Shown here in pieces: positions 10,161-21,197 of a stretch of DNA of 64,000 nucleotides (the stretch's first letter is position 1; each line of letters opens with the position of its first letter). A model generated the notes under the pieces. That model saw only the letters and a program-made list of their open reading frames with translations. It was not told the origin of the DNA and did no database searches. Origin of the DNA: Prorocentrum cordatum (taxonomy: Eukaryota; Sar; Dinophyceae; Prorocentrales; Prorocentraceae). Location of the stretch: assembly GCA_963575745.1 (NCBI GenBank), contig CAUYUJ010012669.1:94501-158500 (forward strand), written 5' to 3'. The position numbers and the translations under genes are program-made.

Positions 10161-11794
10161 AATGCCAGAATCCTTCCTACATTCAATGTCATGCACGCCT
10201 GGGTGCTTTTCGCCGCCGACGCGCCCTAGGGCGTATAGCTTTTGCCTCTTGCCTTTTGCCTCTTGCGCGTTGCACGGGGAGGGTCATTTCTGGGGCTCCG
10301 AGCCCGCTGTGACGCCCGTCTGCGAATGGAGGAGAAGTCGGCGCAGCTGGAAGGGATGGGCGGGAGGGGTGGGATGCCAGATGTTGCGCGAGCTCGCCCA
10401 AGTGGCACACTCACTTGTTTTCTCATGTTCAGATTCAGGAAACTTGCAGTTTCAGCAGCTCTTAATCTTCTGGGTGGGAACTCGGCTATGTGAAACCACA
10501 GTGCGCTCCCTCCTCCTCCCCCTAAAAAATCGGCAGGGTGGGGGACAGTTGGGGCTGCTTCAGACACCTCGTCCAGGGCAATCGCTGCAGCAGGGAAGAT
10601 GGTGCACGGCAGCTCCAGGAAAGCACCGTGCGCCGTCAGCGATTTATAAACGCACTACCCGTCGACCTGGCCACAATCCGCGGAGCAGCTGCGCAGTCGA
10701 CATCACGAAGTCCACCATCGGTTTCAACTATCGCGCTGGCGCTCTGAGACAACGTGGTGGGGAAACTCTTCTGCCCCCCATCACCCTCTCCCCGCCGCAC
10801 CATGCTATGCCCTGCCACGCCCTGCCGTGCTACCTACGCCGTGTTTTGCCATGCTATTGCATGCTACGCACCGCGAACCCTGTTGGGATGGACGTTTTCC
10901 TCGGCATCCGATTGTGCGAATAGAGCGGGGGTCTACGCAGCAAATCCGGACGGGATGCTTTTTGTTGCTTTCGGCCTTCGGGGGCCGTCGCTGGGCTCCA
11001 GGGTTGTGAGAAAAAGGCTCGGGATGAAGCGCCCGCCCTGGGAAAAGGGTCGGGATTCCCGGGGGCCGCGCACGTCGGGGGCGTTCGTTGAGGGATGTGC
11101 CCGGGAGGCCTCAGACCCTGTAGGATTCCTGCGGTGATATCCATGGCCACGCGATTGGAGTTTTTCTGGCTTCTGGACCCTGGACGCCTTTCCCACTGCT
11201 TCCTTGTCCAATGCCCATGGCCCGCATCGCATGTCTGGGCATCGCATGTCTGGCGCCCGAGGTCGGGCCAATCCCAGGCCTGGGCTGGCTCAGGCCCCTT
11301 CTTCCTCGCCAGGGGGGGGGAAGGGGGAGGGTCTTCCTGCTCCCTCCCCCAGATCTCGAATAGGGGATCGACCGCAGAATTGATTTACCCAAAACTTGGT
11401 TTTCCCGTCGGGTCTCCAAAAGAATACGCTGAATGCCCGTAGATCTATTGCGAACATTCTGGGCACTGTTGATGGAGTCGGCGGGACAAGCTTTTCTGGG
11501 GTAGACCAGTTCTGCAGTCGATCCCCTATAGACTCGAAGATCTCCGACGCTATGCTTCCTTCGCTGCGGACGTTTTGTTTCCAGAATTTTGGCCTATGTG
11601 GGTCCCGTCGTGAGGCCCTGGGGCCACAAAACATAGATCCTGGATGACGAATTGCCCCACGTGATGTGAGCGGGTGAAAGCGGCATAAGATAACGCCTGT
11701 TCCAGGGCTGCTGGACAGTTTATACCCTGATGTGCCACCGAAGGGGTATAAACTTTTCAGTCGCTCTGGGACTGGCGTCCCCGACGGCGGAACA
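10161..11794. other. No gene seen
   Basis: Mostly unique-looking intronic sequence. A short run of CCCTGCC/CATGCTA-like words lies at 10808-10866 and a G-rich stretch at 11310-11330. Open frames are short, Arg/Pro/Gly-rich and without domains. Confidence 0.6.
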
Positions 11795-12800
11795 GTTTAT
11801 TCAATCGCTTCGCTCATTCCGCCTGCCCATCTTGCAACACTAGTGCTATATGTTTGTGTGTGTTCGTGGCGAGTGAAAAGGAGGAAGAGGGGAGGATGAG
11901 GATGAGGAGGAGGAGGAGGCCTCTCGATTGCTGTCTTGATGACTTCTTGCGGCGCCTGTCGTTCGAGGATTGAGGTTCGTTGACGCAGAGGGGAAGGAGG
12001 AGAGGGACGGAAGAAGGAAGGGTTGGTGAGACGATCGGAGGCCTCTCTGGGGCATCTTGGCGGTATTTCTGGGACCTCCTGGGGCGTCACGGGGGCCTCT
12101 AGGGGGCTTCTTGGGGGCCTCTTGGGGGTCTCTTGGGGCCTCTCGGGGGCATCTTGGGGGCTTCTTGGGAGCCTCTTGGGGCCTCCAGGGGACCTCTCTG
12201 CGCCTAGAGCTCGAAATGTCCGTTCGCGTCTCCCGTCTGGGCCCGCTCTTGGAGCCGTCTTGGAGCCTCTTCGGCCATCTTGGAGGCTTCTGGGGCTGTC
12301 TTGGGGCCCTCTGGGGCCGCTTTGGGCGCCCGTGGAGGCCTCTTGGGCCGTGTTGGGGCGATCCTGGAAGCATCTCGGGCTGTCTTGGAGCGCCGGCAAG
12401 TCGAAAAGGCGAGAACGCCCAAAAAATTCAAACAATGATAGGAAATCGTTAATTTCTACCTCTGATGGCCCTCTGAGGAGGTCTCTCGGAGGCCTCTTGG
12501 GGCGTCTTGAAGGCGCTTTGGTTTGTCTGGAGGCCATGTTTGGCGTCTTGGATCGCTCTTGGACCGTCTCGGACCATGTTGAGCTTTCTTGGAGGCCACT
12601 TGAAGCGCTCCTGAGGCGCTCTCGGGAGCCTGCTGGAAGCTGGCAGGGACCTGGCCGGGACCTGGCCAGGACCTTGCCGGTACTTTGCCGGGGTACTTTT
12701 CGTCCTGGGACCCCCAGGGGCGGCCCCGCGCGCGCATTAGAAATACCGTTAACCAAATACCGGAGATGTTGTCACGCCCTTGGCCCGTTGGGCCGGCGAG
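11795..12800. repeat. GGCC-rich dispersed element, copy A
   Basis: The left end reads TCAATCGCTTCGCTCATTCC then GCCTGCCCAT (about 11801-11830). The body has irregular GGCCTCTTGGG units (12040-12640) interrupted by a core with GTCGAAAAGG, GCCCAAAAAATTC and an AT-rich stretch (about 12395-12465). The right end has GACCCCCAGGGGCGGCCCCG, GCGCGCGCATTAGAAATACC and GGCCCGTTGGGCCGGCGA (about 12706-12798). Copy B at 13730 has the same three parts. The inner end words TCCGCCGGCCCA (left, in copy B) and TGGGCCGGCGA (right) are inverted relative to each other, so this may be a non-autonomous transposon. Confidence 0.75.
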
Positions 12801-12889
12801 TTTGATTTCGTTCTTCGCCCGTTAAGGAAGGGGTCGGGATCCTTGGGGCCGCGCACTGCAGAAATCACATCGTCGGATGTCTGGGTCCT

Positions 12890-13040
12890 GTCCCTTCCTC
12901 CCTCCTCATTTCTGTCTTCCCTCTGCCCTGCTCTCTCCTGGCATCCCTCGCTCGCCTCTCCCTCCCTCCCTCCCTCCTCCCGTCTGCCCTTTTTCCTTAT
13001 CCCTCCCTCGAATTCCTCCTTCCTCCCTCCTTCTTCATCT
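12890..13040. repeat. Pyrimidine-rich (CTCC/CCTT)n tract
   Basis: About 150 bases of CCCTCC/CTTCC-type sequence lead directly to the spliced-leader-like word at 13042. Frames give Ser/Pro/Leu-rich peptides only. Confidence 0.8.
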
Positions 13041-13041
13041 T

Positions 13042-13062
13042 CGGTGGCCATCTTGGCTCAAG
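13042..13062 (+). other. Possible spliced-leader relic
   Basis: CGGTGGCCATCTTGGCTCAAG matches the 21-base leader core at all but three positions. It may mark the 5' end of a retroposed trans-spliced cDNA covering the next few hundred bases, but no protein or poly(A) tail was recognised downstream. The same GGCCATCTTGG word is common in the GGCC-rich elements, so convergence from that repeat is a real alternative. Confidence 0.35.
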
Positions 13063-13729
13063 ATCGGAGGTTGCCCAGAGGCCCAGTGGCTACCGCTGAT
13101 GCGCAGTGGAATGCTTGTTTTTTGGTGACGGCCCTGGAGGCCCCCTACAATTTCGATCCCCGCCGTCGACGCGTGGGCTCAGCTGCCGCTACCGCGACCT
13201 TTCTGGATGTGCCCCTGCAAACGCTGATGCAAAAGGATCTTTCGAGACGAACAGGCTGCCAATATCCACGCCTGGCGGCAGGCGCCTTTCCCTGAGAGCA
13301 ACATGCCCCGATGTGTGGCCTTCAGCTGGCGAAGACGCCCGTTCTGAATGAGGTCTGGGTGAAATTCGCGCGGCCCTGGGTCCACGCGCTCTGGCCGGCG
13401 CCAAGCGGTCTCGCGGGCCGAAATCCGAGCACCCGAGCTTGCCCTCCATCGGACCCGTCTAGGACGCTCCCCCTCGTTCCTAATGAGAGGCCGTCATGCA
13501 TTTTTTGGCTCGCTTTGCATTGATTACATATCAGCGACTAGAGTGAAGTCGGGCATGCCCCACTACAGGATGAGTATTGACAAATAATGGGAAAATTGTC
13601 TTGCGCCGATTATTCATGCAATGTTCAAAATACTTCAAAAATAATATGGAAATTGTTTTCTGGATACTGGCTAGGCAAACGTACGACGCAACCGGTTGGA
13701 AAACACGATGCGCCGCGCGGCGCCACCAT
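13063..13729. other. No gene seen
   Basis: GC-rich to about 13500, then a locally AT-richer stretch (13500-13680). No domain, RNA gene or repeat recognised. Confidence 0.6.
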
Positions 13730-14765
13730 TATTTAATCGCTTCGCTCATTCCGCCGGCCCATAATGTCGCACCGTGGTCGCCTGTCCGAGTGGTCGTTTG
13801 CAGTGTGGAGCTGCGGCGTCGGGAGCTGTGTAGTGTTGGGGGCGTTCTTGGGGCCCTCTTGGGCCGTCCTGGAGGCCTCTGGGGCCGTCTTGGAGTTGTC
13901 TTGGGCCGTCTTGGGGCCCTCTTGGGGGCCTCTGCGGCCCTCTTGGGGCGATCTTGGAGGCCTCTTGAGCCGTTTAGGGGCGTCGGGGAACCGAAAAGGT
14001 TAGAGCGCCCAAATCTGTCCAACACCAAAGGAAAAGCACAGGTTTTTGCCTCTTGGGGCCCTCTTGGGAGTTCTCTTGGAGGCCTCTTGGGGCATCTTGG
14101 AGGCTTCTTGGGCCATCTTGGAGACGTCTTGGGCCGTCCGGAGGCCATCTTGGGCGTCGTGGAGCGATCTTCGGGCGTCTCGGACCTCTCTTGGACCGTG
14201 TTGGGCGCGTTCTTGGGGCCCTCTTGGGCCGTCTTGGAGGCCTCTGGGGCCGTCTTGGAGCCGTCTTGGGCCGTCTCGGGGCCCTTTTGATGGCATCTTG
14301 GGCCCTCTTGGGGCGATCTTGGAGGCCTCTTGAGCCGTTTAGGGGCGTCGGGGAACCGAAAAGGTTGAAACGCCCAAATCTGTCCAAAACCTAAGAACAA
14401 AACATGGATTTTTGCCTCTTGGGGCCCTCTTGGGAGTGCTCCTGGAGGCCTCTTGGGGCATCTTGGAGGCTTCTCGGGCCATCTGAGAGACGTCTTGGGC
14501 CGTCCGGAGGCCATCTTGGGCGCCGTGGAGCGATCTTCGGGCGTCTCGGACCTCTCTTGGATTGTGTTGGGGGCCTCTTGGGGCCCTCTTGGGGCGATCC
14601 TGGAGGATCTGGGGGAGTGTCCTGGGCTCCGCCCGGGCTCCGCCCGGGGTACTTTTGATCCAGGGACCCCCAGGGGCCGCCCCGCGCGCGCGCGAACTAG
14701 AAATACTGTTTACCAGTTACCGGAGATCTTAGCACGCCTCTGGCCCGTTGGGCCGGCGAATCTGT
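13730..14765. repeat. GGCC-rich dispersed element, copy B (internally duplicated)
   Basis: The left end TTAATCGCTTCGCTCATTCC plus GCCGGCCCATAATG (13733-13765) and the right end GGCCCGTTGGGCCGGCGAA (14742-14760) match copy A. Inside, a block of about 350 bases is present twice in tandem (about 13835-14200 and 14205-14580). Each contains the run, then CGTCGGGGAACCGAAAAGG, then a GCCCAAATCTGTCC core. The two blocks are nearly identical, so the internal duplication is young. The right end again has GACCCCCAGGGGCCGCCCCG and ACTAGAAATACTG. Confidence 0.8.
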
Positions 14766-16030
14766 TTTGCCGCGGTTGGTGGCAGCAGCGCGCGCTATCG
14801 GGTTTTAGCACAGGTGCGCGTCTATGGCGATGTGGCTCGTGCAACCTGCATAATGAGGATCGACCGCGCGCTACAATCGTGGACTGGGTGGCGCGTCGCT
14901 GCGATTAGATCTTGCGCGCGGCGTGGGCAATTCGACGACTGCCCTTTGGGCAGCCGACAGTGGCCCTGCAGATTTGGACCCCTGCTGCTGTTTCCATTTT
15001 GCTTCGCGCGTCCACAAAATCCGCCCGATCAGTCATTGTGGCCGCTGGCACTCATGTTTTCGTGGCAAGACCCCGGTCTTCCCTCCTCTTTACCCCTCGC
15101 TCCTGCGCGCCATCATTGTGCGTCCTCCACGGCCTACTCCCTCTGAGTACGGGTGTCGCGCATAGACTGGCGCTTCCCGCGTTCGGCCGGTGGGTTTCTC
15201 TCGGCAACCACGCGGGTATTATTGCGCGATGGACAATCGTGATTGGCCAGGGCATAACCCCGTCGATGCCGTCATCGAGTAGATAGCAGTGGGGTGGGAG
15301 TTGAGATGGAGCGCGGTAGGAGTGGACTGGGGGTTGTCCGTAAATCAGGTTGGCTGCACCTGGGCGCAGGATAAGATTAGAGCCGGTTCCGAGTAGGGCA
15401 GAACTGGAATCGGCGTAGACATGTCTCATAGACAACCACCAGTTCTTACATAAAAGAATAGAGGAGACTTGCACGTGCCGTTGTCGCGGGGTAGACTCAT
15501 GAAAAAAACAGATGAGTGGAGATTGTCGGGAAATCAGCTCCTGAAGTACGCATTGTCCTGAGTAGACCCCCGACGCGCGCAGCTTCTCATGCGAGGCCAT
15601 GGCCTTACCCGCCTCGCCCTTGAGGGGCCCAGGCGCATGCCCGCACAGGTGATCCGTTTCCGTTTTCGTTTCCGTTTCCGTTGTCGCGGGGTCGAGTAGA
15701 TAAGGGTACAATTTGGCGTGTGGTGGGGCGAAGTACGAGGGCTACATGTGCACACTTGAAAATCTCCTTACAAGCGCAGCAAATTTGACCTCTATCCATT
15801 GGATCGGTAAGGTGGTCGCGCGGATCGCGCGGAACCAATTATAGAGCGCATTCGACCAGGGCAGAGCAATATGCCTACTTGCGCACGGGCGCACGTCTGT
15901 GCACATATACTCATGTGCACAGATCGGTGGGCCCAGTGCGTACGTTGTAAAGCAGGGCCGGGAGCCTGCGGCGCGCTCCAATCGTCGCCGGCGCCGTCGG
16001 GGCATCCAGAACGCAGACATGCGTCGTCGC
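14766..16030. other. No gene seen
   Basis: Mixed sequence with a short (CGTTTC)n-like stretch at 15655-15683. No protein domain, RNA gene or larger repeat was recognised. Confidence 0.6.
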
Positions 16031-16262
16031 CGGCACGGATATTTCGAGCCCTCGGCCCCGAGAGGCCCCCTGGAGCGCCCAAGAGGCCCCCGAAGGGCTC
16101 CCAAGAGGCCCCCGGGAGGCCCGTAGACGCCCCCACGAGGCCCCCAGGAGGCCCCCAAGCGGTCCCAGGAGGCCCCCCAATTGCCCCCCCAAGCACGCAA
16201 GCAAGCGCCAGCGATGCTACAATATGGGCCGGCGGAGCGAACGAAGCGATCCGCCGCCCCGC
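16031..16262. repeat. GGCC-rich dispersed element, inverted and shortened copy C
   Basis: The element starts with GGATATTTCGAGCCCTCGGC (compare 57368 and, inverted, 12209) and continues with inverted units (AAGAGGCCCCC). It ends with ATATGGGCCGGCGGAGCGAA CGAAGCGATC, the reverse complement of the left ends of copies A and B. It lacks the core, so it is a minus-orientation short form. Confidence 0.75.
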
Positions 16263-17470
16263 GGGGCGCGGCGTGCGAGACGCCCACGCAAGATCTCCAA
16301 TTTTTTTCCATTGAATCACCTGCCCACGCACGCCCTGCCCTTCCTCAGAGCTCTCGCAACCCCTCCCGGGGTCCTCCCCGCGGCCCGCTCGTTCCGCCGG
16401 CACGGGGGCCCCGGCTGCGGAACGGGCGCCTTCTGGCCGCCACTTCCGCCCCAAAACCGCTTCTTTTTCATGCGCTACGCTTCCGGGCGCCGCCGCGTCC
16501 CATCAGAGACCTCTCCTAGGGCCCACCGGGCTGGCTTTTAGAGCTTCCCGGGGCCCTCCTCGGCTAATCTTCACCGTCCTTCAAGCCAGTTCCGGCCGCC
16601 CCAGATGCCTTCCCACCTCTCTTCCAGTCACGTGCGCCAGAAGACTCACACAAGCAATACACATCGTAAAACACATAGGATGATGACGATTATGGCCTTC
16701 TCGGGATTATCCTTGCGCCTCTCTTGGGGCCCCGGTGCACCTCTGCGGGCTACTGCGGCCATCTTGGAAGCAGTGGGTGCTCCCTCTGGCCGTCCTGGCA
16801 GACTTTCGGACCCATCTGAGGCCGTCTGGCCGCACTTTTGGCGCCCTCTTGAGCCGTCTTGGGCGCGCTCAGGGGGTCCCTGGAGAGCTTTCTGAGGTCC
16901 CAGAACTAACTCGGACCGCTTTGTTCACCTCTCCGCATCCCTCTTCCATGTCGGCCGCCGTTTTCTGGAATTTTGGATGCCCTTTTGGGCTGTGTTCGAA
17001 GCCTCCCAGAGCTCTCTATGGTTGTTTTTTGTTCGACTCTCTTGGGGCGCTCTGGCGCTGACTGGTCCGCTTCAAAAGTCATTGGACAGCGCGTCTCGCT
17101 TCCGTTCATTTGCGTCGTCCGCCGACCTCCCCTCGCGAGAAGTCCAGAAACGTGCGAGGAACAATGGATTTGCTTTCCCCGTCTGAGGGCCCAACAATGG
17201 CTTATGTGCGCTTGATTCTGCGTTTGCGCATGCACCGCAGTGTCGCCCCCAGACTTCGACACGCGCGGTGCAATGCCATGCCGTCTTCAGAGCCTCTTGC
17301 CGCCCTCGTTGCGCCGCCCTCCAAGCCTTTCTGGGCCCTCTGTGATCGCCATCGACACCCCCGCAGAGAAACTCCAGGTTCCCAAACAAGTGGGTGCGGC
17401 GGTGTCTGCCCCCTCAGCGGCACTTATTTGAAAGGTCCAAAAATGCCCCCCCCCCGCAGTTTTCACGCGC
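16263..17470. other. No gene seen; weak GGCC-unit traces
   Basis: The stretch 16715-16900 shows weak CTTGGGGCC/GGCCGTC units, a probable old remnant of the GGCC-rich family. The rest has no recognisable feature. Confidence 0.55.
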
Positions 17471-17890
17471 TCATGATATATTCCAAAATGATTCTAAATT
17501 CACCCCAAAATATTCCACATGTATTCCAGTGCCATTTGCGAAATTCTAAAATATCCCAAAGATACGCCAGTGCCATCTGCGACATTTTCAAAATGCTCCA
17601 AAGATGCTCCAGCGCCGTCTGCGAAATTTCATTACACTCCAAGGGTAGTACAGTACCATTTGCGAAATTCTGAAATACTCCGAAGACACGCAAGTGCAAT
17701 TCGCGAATTTCGAGAATACCCCGAATATATTCCTTTACCATTCTCGCAATGCCAAAATATTCCAGACATGCCCCCAGCGGGGCACTCGGATATTTCAAAA
17801 TGCCGCAGGACACGCTCACCGAACATTTGCGAGACATCACCCCGGAACGCAGCGCGTTACCATCTTCGACAGTTCCAAATTCTCCATATG
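17471..17890. repeat. Degenerate minisatellite, about 42-bp unit
   Basis: Words like CCAGTGCCATTTGCGAAATT recur about every 42 bases (near 17525, 17568, 17607, 17651, 17692), linked by AAAATATCCCAAAGATAC-type spacers. The array is much AT-richer than its surroundings. Open frames through it are repeat translations. Confidence 0.8.
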
Positions 17891-18799
17891 ATGCCCCCGC
17901 GTGTTTTCTGGAAAACACTACCTTCAAGTGGGCCCCGTGACCTTTCCTCGAGAACGCGAATATCTCGCGGCAGTGCCTCCCCCTCTCCCCCCCTTCGCAC
18001 GAAATCGCGCCACTGCGGCGCATGATGCAGTGGGCTCGCTATGCGTCAGGTCTGCCGAACGCGCGACGCGCATTGCTTATGCGGGGCCCTCTTGGTGTGA
18101 ACGGCGCTTCGCTATGTTGTTGAGCGCATGTCGTTCCGCGGCGCAGAAGCGTCGCGGCCTCACTTTGCGTGCCCGATCCCGCTGGGGGACAGGTTGTCAA
18201 CGCGCGCGCATCAAACATGTGATGCGTCCTACGCGCGTTACGCAGCTCCCAGACGAACAAGGGCCGAGACTTTGCATCCATTTGGGGATCCAGTTTGCCC
18301 GCGCACCCGCCCTCGTTTTAATGGAAAGGGGTTGCCTTTGGATCGTCTGCACGGTCTGATTGGCTGTTTTCTGGTGGCCCCCCTGGCGCGCCATCTGGGC
18401 GCGCACTGCGTCTGTCGCTTGTCCTCGAAGTGAGCCCTGTGGCAACGTACCGCGCGGAGCCGGCTGAGTGCACGGCCGGGTCGGTTCGCTATCGGGCGAA
18501 CGCGAAGCCATTGAATGTCTATCGGGGTTCTCTTGTAGCCGCATAAATGCGGCCATAGTTTACGCGGCGTTGGAAAAAAAGGCGCCCATCCTGTCTGCCG
18601 CGCAGGGCGCTGTGGATTTTACGCGCGCCGAAATGCGCAAGGGGAACATCGAGATAACAAGGCAATTCTCCAGCATGGACCGCGGTTTTTCCGATGTATT
18701 TCTGGAGTATTCCCAAAAGTATTGTCACACGTGCTTTTACAATCAAGAAAAACATGTTTTGACTATGTTTAATTTTGGTTCCAAAGAGCATCTGTAGGA
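17891..18799. other. No gene supported; one AT-richer 109-codon frame
   Basis: The frame 18468-18797 (+) ends in a locally AT-rich part and reads MRKGNIEITRQF and HVLTMFNFGSKEHL. It has no recognised domain, no splice context and no partner exon. I do not call it a gene. The rest shows nothing recognisable. Confidence 0.5.
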
Positions 18800-19030
18800 G
18801 GACATGCCCGACATAAGAATAACGCTACCCAGCGGGCGGTATCGCCCAATAGCGCCCATAGTGCCCAGTAGTGCCGTACAGCGTTCAATCAGCGCCCAAT
18901 TTCGACCAATGGCGCCCAATAGAACCACTCGAGGGAGATGCATCGTGTTCGCTTTGCGCGCGGTTGAGCGCGCTCATGGGCGCCCTGAGGACGACCAAAA
19001 GTTTCCGCGAGTTGCTTGTTGATCATATTT
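18800..19030. repeat. Dispersed repeat R1, copy 1 (GCGCCCAATA units)
   Basis: The stretch holds degenerate tandem words of the form AGCGCCCAATAGCGCC (18830-18925). It then has GATGCATCGTGTTCGCTTTG, CGCGCGGTTGAGCGC, GGGCGCCCTGAGGACGACC and AAAAGTTTCCGCGAGTTGC (to 19017). The same order of words occurs at 48475-48668, so this is a dispersed repeat about 200 bp long. Confidence 0.8.
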
Positions 19031-19640
19031 TCATGTTTTCGGGCTCGCTCCATCTACGGTGTTTGTCCCGCAAGGCTCCTGACGCAGATCTATGGTTTCG
19101 TGTCCGCCTCGCGCTGACTGGCACAGGGCCCAACGATGTCTCGGTGACGTGGTTCCCATCGCGTGCGGATCCTGATTCTCCCGTGCTGTCGGTTGCCAGG
19201 CGCCTTCGTGCCATCGGCAGGGGCTTTACCAACGAGGTCAGTTGCTGCCGCGGCTCAGAAGTCCTAGGGTGGAGCGTTGGCGGGCCAGCGGGCGCCCGCC
19301 GCGGACTTCGGGGACACTACGGCGTGCCCGGTGTGGTTTCGGGCTTCCCAGGCCCTCCAGCACTCGATCCAGGCCGCCCCGTGGGTCGCTGTGTGGCCCC
19401 AGACGGGGCGTTCGGTCCCCAGCAAGTTGTAGAAGGCTCTTCGCAAAAGCTCACACTGTTTGGTCCGTTCAGGGCCAGGTCGGTCTGCGCTCCGTGTGAC
19501 TCCATTTTTGTTTTTCTCCTCCCCCTTCTTCTCCAAGGTTTGAGGCCTGTGATGGACCCTGTGATGAGGTGCAGCAGTCAGTGCCTGACTTCAATGTGCG
19601 CGGGCTTGTTCGGGCTAGTAGCGCGGTGACGGCGGGGGCT
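19031..19640 (+). other. Protein-like open stretch of unknown nature
   Basis: A long frame covering this interval reads DLWFRVRLALTGTGPNDVSV and TWFPSRADPDSPVLSVARRL, which looks more protein-like than its neighbours. The TWFPSRA-type word faintly recalls the end of RNase H domains in retroelements. No catalytic residues or flanking retroelement could be confirmed. It may be a retroelement scrap or an unrecognised exon. Confidence 0.2.
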
Positions 19641-21070
19641 CTCACGCTGCATCGCAGTCACCCGTTATATATTTGGCCAGCGCATGTGCTCCATCTCTGC
19701 GGCCGTTGATCCCAGGCAGCTCGTTGGCGAGCGCACCCTTTCGATTTCGATGCAGAGTCATGGAACTTTACCGCGGATCAGCGAAGACCTTCTTCCTGGC
19801 CGCAAAGGCCCATCAGCCTCCGCTGCCGAGGGGCAACCTCCGACAGAACCGACCAAGTCCAGCCGCGGCGGATGGAGTTCAGGAGGCCCGAGAAGGAAAC
19901 AATCGTGCTGCTCCCCTCTTCTTGTTTCAATTTGCCAATTCGTGAACTCGTATCTTGTCTACACACATGCACACCCCTCATCCCCTCATGTATGCATGCC
20001 CGTATGCCTGTGTGTACGTAAATGTGAATGTGTGTGATTGTATGTGTATGCATTTATGTGTACGTGCATAGGCCCCAGAGCTGTCGACGCCCTCCCGTGG
20101 AACAGCTCTTCGTCCCATCTAGTCTTCGTTGATGGTCCTGGCGGGAGCCAGAAACCGACCCCGATGCCGACCGTTGCGAACGCAATATTCTTTAAAGACG
20201 CGGGAGTTCCAGGACAGGAGCCCCCAGCCAGTGATCCCCCCCGCGCTTGTCCTGGAGCGCGCTCTGACCAGCGCCCCAAGGCGAATCCGGCCGCTCGGCG
20301 GCGCCCGCCCCCTTCCCATATGGAGCCCCTAGGAGGCCCGAACTCTGTAGGCGTAGGACGGCACGTATATATAGTGAACCTCTTCGCAGGGGCGTAAGTT
20401 CCCCAGCCTCTCTGAGATGTGCCCCCTCTCGGGAGAGCCCGTCTTGTACAGCTCTTGACCGCTGAGGAGCACACTCGGGACCCATCGTCCTTTCTCCTCC
20501 CCGCGGCCGCGAGGATGCGCACAGTGCTCCCGATATCCGACGTCACGAAAAACATGCGACGCCTCGCCCCTCGGCTCGCTCGGCGCTGGCGCCGGTATCG
20601 GCGCCGTCTGTGGACGGCGCCGCTCGCCGGGGTGGCGCCGCTGGCCGAAGGCGCCGCTCGGCGTCGGCGTCGAAAGCGGACGGCGTCGCCACGCTTGTCG
20701 CTGTCGGCGTCGGCGCTGTCGGGGCTGTCGGCTCGGGGGGCCTAAACACCCAGAGTCCCGCGCGCCGTGGCAAAAATCACGGCGGACGGTTTTTGTTGTT
20801 GCTGTCTTCGGCCCCTGGGGGCCCTTCGCTTGGCCCTGGGAGCGTCCAACAACGACCAAGAATGCAACGCAGATCCGGGTGAATGGGTCGAGACCCTTTG
20901 GACTCGGAGGCTGCGGCCCTCGTTGCGTCGCCCTGCAATGCGCCCCCCCCCCCCCCCCCTGTGGGACGTTTCCAGGACCCGCGCGCGGTGCTCTCTGGAG
21001 GCAGCCTGGGCCTGCCTGGAAGTGCTGGGCCACCTTGGGCTGGGGCCAGCTCCCAAGCTTCCCGCGGCGG
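19641..21070. other. No gene seen; GGCGCC-palindrome-rich patch
   Basis: The interval 20580-20740 is rich in GGCGCC and CGGCGC words, some making short hairpins. Runs of C lie at 20943-20959. No gene was recognised until the exon at 21075. Confidence 0.55.
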
Positions 21071-21074
21071 CGAG

Positions 21075-21197
21075 GAGGTGTACAGTGGCCCCGACATCTC
21101 GTTCACGAAGGCGGCGCTGACCCCAGGCATGGTCTACCAGTTCCGCGTCTCGGCGGTCAACGTCATCGGGGAGGGCCCCCCGAGCGCCGTGCGGCAG
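21075..21197 (+). CDS. Exon: second half of a fibronectin type III domain
   Basis: The exon encodes 41 residues: EVYSGPDISFTKAALTPGMV then YQFRVSAVNVIGEGPPSAVR. These are the typical E, F and G strands of FN3, with LTPGxxYxFRVxAVNxxGEGPxS, among the most recognisable parts of the fold. The upstream acceptor is GGCGAG and the donor is CGGCAG|GCGAGC at 21197/21198. Both are phase 0, so it follows the 693-804 exon in frame to give a full domain of about 78 residues. After the donor the frame turns Gly/Arg-rich. It could be an upstream exon of the SAM-glycosyltransferase gene starting near 23135. The only phase-0 acceptor I find in the SAM exon is at 23186, so the link is unproven. Confidence 0.75.

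Larger units (their letters stand above)
805..21074 (+). other. Inferred 20-kb intron within the FN3 domain
   Basis: The intron is inferred because the FN3 half-exons at 693-804 and 21075-21197 complement each other in fold and phase. Both ends carry the 5-bp direct repeat CGAGG (801-805 and 21071-21075). As drawn, the donor is GC and the acceptor is AG. The interval contains two retroelements, several GGCC-rich elements, a minisatellite and long stretches with no recognisable feature. An additional small exon inside it cannot be excluded. Confidence 0.5.

Noticed and set aside
11797-14658. Many long Pro/Arg/Ser-rich or Leu/Gly/Trp-rich frames on both strands (11.8-14.7 kb)
   Set aside because: All are translations of GGCC-rich dispersed elements. 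The same peptides appear at other copies and no start or splice context is seen.
18468-18797. 109-codon frame with an AT-richer end
   Set aside because: No recognised family, no splice or leader context, and lower GC than the called exons. Not enough support for a gene.
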